Notes under the pieces: model-generated
The model's database searches: none
Seen by the model: only the letters and a program-made list of their open reading frames with translations
Told to the model about the DNA's origin: nothing
Program-made: the position numbers and the translations under genes
In this document: piece after piece, positions 22,811 to 32,612 of the stretch
Layout: every line of letters starts with the position of its first letter
How positions within the stretch are numbered: position 1 is the first letter of the stretch
Origin: Adiantum capillus-veneris
Taxonomy: Eukaryota > Streptophyta > Polypodiopsida > Polypodiales > Pteridaceae
NCBI GenBank assembly: GCA_014529385.2
Contig: CM043966.1
Location: 36,248,739-36,312,738, forward strand
Reading direction: 5' to 3'
Length of the DNA stretch: 64,000 nucleotides

Positions 22811-24800
22811 AGAAGCCAAACCAAAAGTTGTCTTGTTGATCAGAGGATGCTTCTCTTCTATGTTTACATCAATTTCTCACTACAATGCGTCTGTTTGTTG
22901 ATTAGCTAAGTCGATCTAATGTTGCTAACACTAAGTCAAGTTTAGAGCGGTCAAAACCTAAGCCATCAGAGTGGCCAAGCAAAATTTGCCAACCATAAGC
23001 AGCCAAACCAAAACCGCTAGCCCTTTATAGTTTCTAGATTGGCACAATGTAAACTACCTCACATTCTCTAGCCATGCCCGACCCCTACAGACCTCAGTCT
23101 AGAGGTGCGCAGAGATCAGGATCACGAGGTTATACTATCGTTTTTATTAGTCAATACCTATACTCATGGGTGCGACATAAGTACACACCCACATCTACAT
23201 AACAATGCATGTAGAAGACAAACCTTAACACTCTAACATTGTAACCCAAAACTCCAAGCGGCCAAACCAAAACCTAAACAGGTCGGTTCATTGATAAGAT
23301 AGATCGATTTAAAGCCGTTTCTAACACTAAGTTGGTTTAGAGCGATCAAACCATAAGCCAATTTAGAGCGGCCAAACCAAAAGCCTCTAAAACTCTAAAA
23401 CTCCCAGCGGCCAAACCAAAAACCGCTAACCCTAAGAAGCTAGCCCTAAACGGCTTGCCAAACACTAGCAATCTTAAGCGGCCAACCATAAGCGACTAAC
23501 CCTAAGAAGATTGAAATGGCTAATCGCAACCCTAATCCAATTTAGAGCAGCCAAACCAAGAGCCGCTAACTTTACACGGCCAACCCTAAGCGAATAATCC
23601 TAAGCGACCCAACATGGACAACCCTAAGTGACTAAACACAGCCAACTATTAGCACACAAACTAAAAGCTTCTAACCCTAAGTTGACTAGTCTTAAGCCGA
23701 CTGAAATGGACAAATCTACATGATCGTTAGTTGGTTTAGATCGCCCCAGATTGAAATGGCCAAACTAAAGCAATCCTAAGTCGGTTTAGAGCGTTTTTAT
23801 ATGACCAGCACTAAGCGCCTCTAGAAGGCCAACCCCTAGCGGCCAAACAAAAAGCAGCTAACCCTAAGTAGCTAGCCATATAAACGGACTGAAACAACCC
23901 AACCAAGAAGAACTGAAACCATAAGCCGCTAACCCTAAGTGGCTAACCCTAAGCGGATTGAAATGGATGATCTAATGTGATCCTAATCCAATTTAGAGCG
24001 ACCAAACCAAAAGCCCCTAACCTTGAGCGATTAGCCTTAAGTGGACTGAAACACGGCCAACCTTAAGTGGACAGTCCTAAGTAGCCAAACACGGCCAACT
24101 ATTAGCGCACAAACTAAAAGCCGCTAACCCTAAGCGGCTAGCTCCAAGCGGATTGAAATGTACAAATCTATATGACTTTAACTTTATTTAGATCGGCCAA
24201 CCATAAGCGCCTTTACATGACCAAACCTAAGCGGATTGAAATGGCCAAACCATAAGCTGCTAACTCCAAGTAGTTAGACCTAAGCGAGCTGAAACAGCCA
24301 AATTAATAAGTCAATTTCGAGCATCTTTACACAGCTAACCCTAAGCGACTTTACAAGGCCAACTCCTAGCGGCCAAACCAAAAGCCACTAACCCTAAGCG
24401 GATTAAAAGGGCCAAATGCCACCCTAACCCGATTTAATGCGGCCAAACTTAATCAGCTTTACACGACAAACCCTAAGCGATCAAACATGCATGGACCGCC
24501 AACCATTAGCGGCCAAACCAAAATCTGCTAACCCTAAATTGCTAGGGCTTAAAGTGGACTGACAAACCAATACGACCAAAAGTCAATTTAGAGCAACCAA
24601 CTTTAACCAGCTTTACACAGACAACTCCTAACATCCAAACTATAAGATGGCCAAGCGAATTAAGATTGCCAAATCCTAGTAATCTAACCTAACAGCAAGT
24701 TTGAACAGATTAAGATGGCCAAACCCTAATAATCTAACTTAAACAACAAGTTCTAAACATATGAAGATGGTCAAATTAAATCATATCCATAACCTAGAAC
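22811..24800. repeat. Satellite-like array with telomere-like words
   Basis: About 2 kb made of degenerate 12-30 bp words such as CTAACCCTAAGCGG, GCCAAACCAAAAGC and TTTAGAGCGGCC. A higher-order period of ~445 bp is visible: the word GATTGAAATGG (or a variant) followed by CCTAATCCAATTTAGAGC recurs at 23509, 23956 and 24401. GCCAACTATTAGC...CTAACCCTAAG recurs at ~23641, ~24085 and, altered, ~24498. No coding frame. CCCTAA words recall plant telomere DNA (CCCTAAA), but the array is not telomeric. Confidence 0.85.
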
Positions 24801-25193
24801 TAGTATGTGTCCCTAATCTTTTTCTCGTTTCTTTTTATGGGAATCACCAAAGATGCTTGTGGGTAAACTAAGTGGAAAAGGGGGAGGGAGGATGGGAGTG
24901 ACACGTCGTGAGATAGAAAGAGGAAAACATGATTTTTTTTGAACAGCAATGGGGATTTGCAGGGGCGGTCGAGCGCAGGTGTCGGCCAAGGTGCGCGAAG
25001 CCTGGAGTGGCGCTTGGGTCTCTCCGTCTCTCTCTCTCATGCATGAGGGCGTGTTTCTCTCTGTCTCTCATTCTTTCGGTTGCAACGGAGGATAAATGAC
25101 GATCGCCGTCTGGAAGGGCAGGAGTATGCGGACCCCCTGTGTGTGTGCGTGTCTGTGTGTGCAGGTAGGTACTTGGGCCAGGTTGGGGATGAG

Positions 25194-25197
<4 letters not shown>

Positions 25198-25252
<55 letters not shown>
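25198..25252. repeat. (CT)n microsatellite, unit 1
   Basis: About 55 nt of CT, followed by GATTCTTTCGCTTGCAG, which resembles a splice acceptor. Confidence 0.98.
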
Positions 25253-25255
<3 letters not shown>

Positions 25256-25917
25256 TCTTTCGCTTGCAGGGGAGGGTGAAACGGACGGTTTTCCCCTCCA
25301 GGCGAGTGTTGTGTCTCTTGAATAGTGCTGCATGGCAAGTTTTCTGCAGTGCAGCAAGATGCAAAGGGGTGGGAACTCGAGCGCGAAGGAGGACCATTGC
25401 GGGAGCTCGTGAGAAGGTTGCTGCAGGGCGAGCGTTGGAGGGTGCAGGAGGCGGAGACAACGCGCAGACCTGCCGCGTGCATCCAATTCAACCGAGATAT
25501 TAGATTTAAGAGTTAAGGTCTGGGGGAATCTGTCCCTAATCTTTTTCTCGTTTCTTTTTATGGGAATCACCAAAGATGCTTGTGGGTAAACTAAGTGGAA
25601 AAGGGGGAGGGAGGATGGGAGTGACACATGGTGAGATAGAAAGAGGAAAACATGATTTTTTTTGAACAGCAATGGGGATTTGCAGGGGCGGTTGAGCGCA
25701 GGTGTCGGCCAAGGTGCGCGAAGCCTGGAGCGGCGTGTGGGTCTCTCCGTCTCTCTCTCTCATGCATGAGGGCGTGTTTCTCTCTGTCTCTCATTCTTTC
25801 GGTTGCAGCGGAGGATGAATGACGATCGCCGTCTGGAAGGGCAGGAGTATGCTGACCCTCTGTGTGTATGTGTCTGTGCGTGCAGGTAGGTACTTGGGCC
25901 AGGTTGGGAATGAGGGC

Positions 25918-25919
<2 letters not shown>

Positions 25920-25989
<70 letters not shown>
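25920..25989. repeat. (CT)n microsatellite, unit 2
   Basis: About 70 nt of CT at the equivalent place; the main length difference between the units. Confidence 0.98.
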
Positions 25990-25992
<3 letters not shown>

Positions 25993-26841
25993 TCTTTCGC
26001 TTGCAGGGGAGGGTGAAACGGACGGTTTTCCCCTCCAGGCGAGTGCTGTGTCTCTTGAATAGTGCTGGATGGCAAGTTTTCTGCAGTGCAGCAAGATGCA
26101 AAGGGGTGGGAACTCGAGCGCGAAGGGGGACCATTGCGGGAGCTCGTGAGAAGGTTGCTGCAAGGCGAGCGCTGGAGGGTGCAGGAGGCGGAGACAACGC
26201 ACAAACCTGCCACGTGCATCCGATCCAACCGAGATATTAGATTTAAGAGTTAAGGTTTGGGGGAATTTGCTAGAGTAATTAATTAATGAAATCAACACAG
26301 ACCCAGTATACCAAATTAACTATATCGATCTCTAATCTAAAGCATCTGGATACTAACATTTGCAACCGCTTTGCATTTAATAACCACCATAAGTCTCTAA
26401 CATAATTAACAATTTGACCTACGGTAGATCACAACTTAAAAGTACTGTTTAAACTTGAAATAGAATTGCATAAATATAAAATAATTAATTATTTTCTTTT
26501 ATGGACAACTTCCAATATAATAGTTTGATTAGGTCTCCCAATCTTAGAAAATTAAAAAACCTTTCAAAACATCTTAAGTGCATAAGTGAAGGGTCATTTA
26601 GGAAATGAAAAGACTCGTGGAAGTGGAAGGTCAAAAGACTTTTTGTGCCCATATAAATAGAGACAGTTGAGTGCATCTTGATACATTTCAGTTTTTCTTT
26701 GCTTATTTTCTCTTTAGGGTTTTCTCCACTTTAGAGTTCTTTAGAATGTCCTTGCACTATGTAAGTATTGAATTTATGCTGGAATTGAAAAATATCAAAT
26801 TTGATTATTTTTTAAATTGATTCTAATATTTTATTCAAAAA

Positions 26842-26863
26842 TGTGTGTGTGTGTGTGTGTGTG
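26842..26863. repeat. (GT)n microsatellite
   Basis: About 22 nt, in a wider GT-rich stretch to ~26960. Confidence 0.93.
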
Positions 26864-27039
26864 CACATGTAATGTGTATAATCATGTGCATGTGTGTATT
26901 TATTTCTGTGTTCATGTGCATGTGTGCGTGATTATGTGTGTGGTGTATATGTGTGCATGAAAAAAAAAAAAACAGAAAGAGCACTCACATTTGGCCAATG
27001 TGAGCACAAAGAGCTTGGGCGATTGAAGCAAAACTTGCA

Positions 27040-27043
<4 letters not shown>

Positions 27044-27079
<36 letters not shown>
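27044..27079. repeat. (AC)n microsatellite
   Basis: About 36 nt of AC. Confidence 0.97.
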
Positions 27080-27081
<2 letters not shown>

Positions 27082-28246
27082 GTTACACACATGCACATAA
27101 ATACACAATCAATCTAACACAAACCCCCCAAAAAAGCAGACCTTTTGGTTGTAGAAGGGTGTGTGAGTGGAAATCCAAAGTCGGGTGAGGCCCAACATGG
27201 CAAATGTGCAGCTTTGTAGGAGAAACGCGAGAGAGGAGCAAGGAGAAGAAGAAAAAAAAGAGGCAAAAATGCATAAATGAACCCGTGAGTTTTGTTTTAC
27301 AGGTGGGCGTTGATATACACATCAGAATATGCGTTGTTATAAGCGTCAAAATATGCATCGATTTTTTAAATTTTGATTTTTTTTAAAAAAGAGTCTCCCT
27401 CCAGTTTTAGCAATGCATATACTGACGTCTACCAATGACATCGGTAACTTGGCATCGATAAATGAGTTAATATCTTGTAGTGATTGGTTACTAACTTCGC
27501 TACATATACAAAATTTATGATAGCTATACATATTTTCTACACATGGTTTGGTTATCTAAGAGGACTAGTGAGTATAAGATGGTCTACCTTTTCTTGAAAT
27601 TGGTTGACATAACCATGTCAAAAGCATTTTTGTGGGCAAGCACAATAAAGATAATCTGGTGTGCATTATGTTGACATGCTTCCAAGAAGACATACATCTT
27701 TCACATTAGCTCATGAACTTGTTGCTAGTAGTACAGAGGTATATTGTTGCTTTGCATATTTAAAATTTGAAATTTTTGAAACTCGCTTGGAGTGAAAAAG
27801 TGCTCGCTAAAAAAATCTCATCAAAAAACAAGCCCGACAATACTAGGAGTCTTGTTTCTAATTTAGACATTCTTAAAACAATAGCAATGACATGCAATCT
27901 CCTTATTGATCAATGCTCTTGCAAATTTTTCAATATGCATATGCTTCTTCTCAACATTTATGTTATTGTGGAGTATTATCTTCATAAAAACTACCTCTGA
28001 TTTACAAATAAATGCTAAACTCATTTGAGAAGTACTCCCTCCCTCTAGCTAACCTCATACATTGTACATCTTTTGGGTCTATATCTCAACGATAGCGTGA
28101 AAGTCTATTAAAAAAAAAAGGGAAAACACCTAGCTTTTTCCTTTAATGAAATACGCCCACAATTTCCTTCACTAGTCACCAATGAATGTGATATTAAACC
28201 AACATCCACACATATATGCAATCTTTGGAAATTGTGAGATTCCATA

Positions 28247-28514
28247 CACAAGAAGATTTAGAAATATTCTCATGTAGGAAAACGGAGTCTTTTTTAGTGT
28301 TTTTCATACCATGCATAACCTCATGAGCTTCTGCTCGAGAGGCACCACATACCTAGCTAGGTACGATTGGGGGCGGGGGCGGGGGTGGGGGCGGCAGTCC
28401 CCTGCCCCCAATTGTACCTAGCTAGGTATGCGGTGCCTCCCTCACAGAAACTCATGATGTTGAGGTAAGTCACAATGTGGAATTATTGTGAGAATTTTTC
28501 TAAAACTTCTTGTG
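28247..28514. mobile_element. Foldback MITE-like element, copy 1
   Basis: 268 bp with terminal inverted repeats. The left end CACAAGAAGATTTAGAAA pairs with the right end TTTCTAAAACTTCTTGTG, extending to 26 bp with two mismatches. It is flanked by a 3-bp duplication ATA (28244-28246 and 28515-28517). The centre is a second inverted repeat: 28321-28374 pairs with 28404-28457, each arm containing CCTAGCTAGG, around a G-rich loop. No coding capacity. 3-bp duplications and CAC-type ends suggest mobilisation by a CACTA-type transposase (inference). Confidence 0.85.
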
Positions 28515-28529
28515 ATAAGTCAGAGTAGA

Positions 28530-29990
28530 CCAACTCTAAGTCATTTTGGCTTACAAGGGTCTTACAAAGAATGCCTCTATTGGTGGATGCAGATTTTATG
28601 CCACATTCTTTCATCATCATAAGCATGTACAAAAGTTGCTAAACTTTAATGTATGGAGTCTTATGAAGACTATACACATTAGAGTGTATTAGCTCCAATA
28701 CATTTAGGCTTACATGTTTCCAAATTGGAAAAACTCACTAACTTTATGCATGTCAGCCGCCTTAAACATTGGCAAACTTGTAATAATCTCTAGAGCTGTT
28801 ATTATTTTCAGCCTTTGCATAGTAGCAAGCCCCATATGCTTGTGTTAGATGTCAATATTTACAAATTTGTGCAAATGTGGCAACTTTCATCTTGGGTACA
28901 TCATTGAGAGTGAAAATTCTACTCGTTGTCTCTTCTTGTTCAATTAGCTATTGAAATTACACTTGACGTGTACCCTGCTTGAACAATTGGTCAACAAAAA
29001 CCAAGTTCTTTGTAATATTGGGTGCATGCAATACATCCCTAGGTTCTTCTTGTTATCCCTTATATTTTGCATAACAAACAACCATTTGCACGCCAACTTG
29101 TAGTAGCATAATTATTTTGCTAGTACTTATTTTGCTATCTTCTTTGTGGATAGTCAAGATCAAAAGGATCTTGCGTCTGTCCAACATCCCTTGCCATTAT
29201 TGTTTGGATTGTTTATGTAACAATTTTCATGACTACCCCTATCTTGCAATTTCCTTGAAGCCTTGTATTTTTCTTTTGATCTCATACATATAGTGATTGC
29301 CTTGATTTTGATTTCCCCGACAATTGCCACATCCTTGATGTACACATCGTCCTCTACCTTTGCCCCTATTGTTATCAATGTCCTTCTCTTCGACAATAAG
29401 CATAAATCCAAGACCTATGAAAGTCAAAATGTAATCTCAAGTACGAATAGAGGTCTTAAAAGTGCTTGTAGGTTGGCTTAAGAAAAAGCAAGCACGATTC
29501 CACCTTGTCGTCATCATCAATTGCAAAGGCAATTAGATGAGACTCAATAAATTCCTGATCTTAAATTTTTAGTCATTCATCTTAATACCCTTATTTTGCA
29601 CAAGTATGTAGCTCTCTATTCATTTGTACCTTTCTTACCTTGTTGTTGGTCACTTGTAGTGAGCCAAACTTGTTCTTAGCCTCCTTTGGGGCATTAGCAT
29701 CCTTTACATGCCCAATCTTTGTATCTTGCACATTGGAAAACAATCAAAATAACATTTCATCTCTCCTTTGTCCCATTCCTTAGAGGCTTCCACCTATCAA
29801 AAGGAGTAGGATTCGCAGGTAGCAACACTAGTACATCTTTGGGCTCACCGTCAATGTACTCCATATAACCTCTACCCATGATAAAAATGGTCATTTTGAA
29901 CTTCCAGGCGGCATAGAGTTTTCTCTTAACAAGCAATTGATTATCCAAGAGCTCTACGGTCAATTTTAAGTTACATATGGACATGTTGAA
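28530..29990 (-). pseudogene. Copia-4 relic: gag to integrase N-terminus
   Basis: Reading leftward, gag begins near 29984 with YAAWKFKMTIFIMGRGYMEYIDG. A degraded basic and knuckle region lies around 29430-29160. The protease end reads VLHAPNITKNLVFVDQLFKQG near 29040-28970. GAG-pre-integrase (HMGLATMQRL) is near 28830, the integrase start LELIHSNVYS near 28690, and a shifted frame FVHAYDDERMW near 28610 matches the FIDDYSR block. Stops and shifts occur throughout. The rest of pol and both LTRs were not found. Confidence 0.75.
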
Positions 29991-30461
29991 AAATTTGAAG
30001 AAGACTTCCTTCTGAGAGAACTAGTTATAGTAGAATCTGCCACATACGCTATGTCAAGTATCATTTTGTGCATGTATTGTGTTAGTTTTACTTATTTTGC
30101 AATTCTAACTATCACAGGTGATTAGACAAATTACATTATAATAAGTCTGGCCCTATGAGCTTCTTTTCTCTATTAGAGAAGGCATTCACTCGGTACCAAA
30201 AATAACTTAGAGTATCATTGAATTTCATAATAAATCGTTGGTACTCGTCCCTCTGAATAATACATAGCAATGTGGAGACATTCATGAATGTTCTTGTGAT
30301 AATCATATTTTCTGGCATACAATCAAAATAGTAGTTGATAAAAATAAGAACAGAAATAAAGGTAAAATAAAGCTTGGTGATTATCCTATGTTGTGATGCC
30401 TCTATTGTCCCAATGATCATTAGTTAGAGATAAAGAAGAAATCTTTAAAGACATACAAGAG

Positions 30462-30465
<4 letters not shown>

Positions 30466-30512
<47 letters not shown>
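30466..30512. repeat. (GA)n microsatellite
   Basis: About 46 nt of GA. Confidence 0.97.
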
Positions 30513-31387
30513 CCAATAATGTCCCTCCATTCACCATGATTCTATGGCCTAGCTTGGCGCCTGAATATGAGTAGCCCCAAACTCTGAACTTCTCAGCAAT
30601 GGAACTAAAAAACCTCCAAATTCAGTCTGCCATTGTGGCAGACTGCATCCACCATCATTTATCTAAATAGAGAACGATCTTCTCATGTTGCTATTTGTAG
30701 AAAGCAAATATATTGCACGACCTTTGAGAGCTTAACATCTGTATATATATTTTGATATTTATTTCTGTAATTCCAACTTAAGAAGTGACTATTGTTCTTC
30801 AAAGAACTAGAGTACAACTAATTAGTATTTTCTTCTAGGCCTATTATTCTACAAATCCTCCATTGAGCTTAAAAGAATCTTTGAATTTTTTAATGCAAGC
30901 TCTACCCCTTTTATTTGAGTTAGTTTAATTATTTTCAACAGTAGTTACTTAAATTTTGAAAAGAGAAATTGTCATCTTTCACTTTGAAAGCTTTGTTTTT
31001 GGTGAGATACAATCAATGTTGATTTACTAAGGAATATTTTCTTCTTTTGGTAGTTTACAGTAATTTTTGAAGGGCAGCTCATATTTCCATCATTAAAAGA
31101 AGGACAAAATATCCAAAAACAAATAGTTGCTCAACAAAAAGCAACATTGGGTACAATGGTGAATTTCAAGTTACCCTTGCCACTTTATGCAAGCCATGAT
31201 AAAGGAAGCTGGACTTTGGCAGATCGTGGCCTTATTGATACAAGAGCAAGATGGAAAGACATGTCCAATTACATTTAACAAGTGTGTGGCCCATCCTATG
31301 GACGCGGGGGGTCCCTTTTCTTGCTCTGGACTCTCCACGCCATGCCTCCCTTTTCTTTGCCTTGGACTCCACTCCCCCCTCCAATGG

Positions 31388-31405
31388 TGGGGGGGGGGGG
31401 GGGGG
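31388..31405. repeat. Poly-G run
   Basis: About 18 consecutive G; length is likely variable or assembly-sensitive. Confidence 0.9.
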
Positions 31406-32407
31406 CAAATACATATGTAGCGCGAGTGGCACGTGGATTCCAATGTCTCAAGGGACTAAAGTTGACCAAGAAGTAAATCGAGATGGAGGCTGTTCTTTCT
31501 TACTCTTGCAAAAATGTGATGAAGACACATACCATGTTTAAGGGTTGGTTTGGCCAGCAGACTCTTGAGTTCCAATAAGGAGGTTGTCGGTTCAAGGCTT
31601 GGAGTTTTTCTCTTTTTCTTTTGTGCGGGCCCGGGAGGGGGGGCGGGGCACCTCACCCCCTTGGACTTAGGCCCCTGTCAGGCTGGGGCACCCGCCCCTC
31701 TCTCTCTTCGAAGGTGGCCGGAGCTATTGTTGTCACACCAAAACATGAAAAGGCAGATGGCCACACTCTACAGCAAACCGCAAGGCAGCATGTGGTGCAA
31801 TTTTCGTCTCCCACGCTGACTATCAGATTCCAACGCCCATCATGTCTCTTCGCGTGGCCAATTTTGCAAATGGCCGTTGCCTTGTGAAGTTGGCCGAGGG
31901 TGCAAGGCCGTCCCTCTGACAAAGGCTGCAGGCCAAGTTTCCTTTTCCCTTAGCAAATGAGACGCCACCATCTCAACATGGCCAAGTTTTCCCTGCCCCA
32001 ATGTGACACGGGCCTTATTTACTCTTGCCTTGAAGTTTGGAACCCCCTCCCCCAAACAACTTTCTTCAGGAGAGCCCAACCACGAAGGTGCGTTCTTTAG
32101 TTAGGGCCAACTAGATAGTCACAAGTGAGGTATGAGAAGTCATCGCAAGATGTGGTGAGAAGAAATCATGTGGGAAAGAGGCAAGGCTCAAAAAGTAAAG
32201 AGTTTAGTATAACTTTTCATGTCCATGTAGGCTACATCAATTCCCAACCTTTTGGTTCCTTGTGGTCCAACCTTTCGACTCTCATGCTTGGACTTGGAAG
32301 CTTTTTAGTCGTCGAGGAAGTTGTATCTTGTACAATGGCACAAGCTTGTCTTCTTCATGCTCTTTTCTTCGTGTTCTTTTGACAAGACAATATAACTCAT
32401 GACTTAC

Positions 32408-32609
32408 CACAAGAAGATCTAAAATTTTTCTCATGTAGGAAAATCGAGTCTTATTCAGTGTTTTTCATACAATGCATAACATCATGAGCTTCTGCTCGAG
32501 AGGCATTGCATACCTAGCTAGGTACGATTGGGGGCAGGGGACCACCGGCCTCGGTGAGGTAAGTCACAATGTGGGAATTATTGTGAGAATTTATCCAAAA
32601 CTTCTTGTG
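32408..32609. mobile_element. Foldback MITE-like element, copy 2
   Basis: 202 bp in the same orientation as copy 1. Ends CACAAGAAGATC and CTTCTTGTG, with its own 3-bp duplication TAC (32405-32407 and 32610-32612). Both outer parts and the left hairpin arm match copy 1 (CATGAGCTTCTGCTCGAGAGGC, CCTAGCTAGG). The G-rich loop and right arm are replaced by a short GGGGACCACCGG stretch, so the central hairpin is lost. Confidence 0.82.
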
Positions 32610-32612
32610 TAC

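Larger units (their letters stand above)
24808..26267. repeat. Tandem pair of GC-rich 723-738 bp units
   Basis: Unit 1 is 24808-25530 and unit 2 is 25531-26267. Both begin TGTCCCTAATC and end with a TTAAGAGTTAAGG(T)...GGGGGAAT segment. Apart from CT-tract length (55 versus 70 nt) they differ at only a few positions, so the duplication is recent. Both strands have long open frames because the sequence is GC-rich and repetitive; no known domain is present. Confidence 0.95.
26268..28243. other. Intergenic, no gene recognised
   Basis: AT-rich. A promoter-like stretch near 26650 (CCATATAAATAGAG, then a pyrimidine-rich segment) could be a promoter or a solo-LTR fragment, but no exon or LTR partner follows. 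Holds (GT)n at 26842-26863 and (AC)n at 27044-27079. Confidence 0.5.
29991..32404. other. Intergenic, no gene recognised
   Basis: Holds (GA)n at 30466-30512, a poly-G run near 31388-31405, a G/C-rich patch at 31620-31710 and a weak tRNA-derived SINE-like segment at 31540-31600. Open frames here are short, mutually overlapping and domain-free. Confidence 0.5.

Noticed and set aside
22811-24800. CRISPR array or true telomere
   Set aside because: The repeats are degenerate, with no constant repeat and unique spacer layout, and the exact CCCTAAA telomere unit is not tandemly arrayed. The host is a plant.
24808-26267. The tandem units as back-to-back LTRs
   Set aside because: They start with TG but do not end in CA, and there is no PBS or polypurine tract next to them.
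25037-26298. Several long overlapping minus-strand frames with Arg-Glu repeats
   Set aside because: They exist because (CT)n tracts and GC-rich sequence lack stops in several frames at once. No domain, and the same content in the tandem copy.
28247-32609. The two similar segments as LTRs of the Copia-4 relic between them
   Set aside because: Each has its own terminal inverted repeats and its own 3-bp duplication (ATA and TAC), which fits two separate TIR-element insertions.
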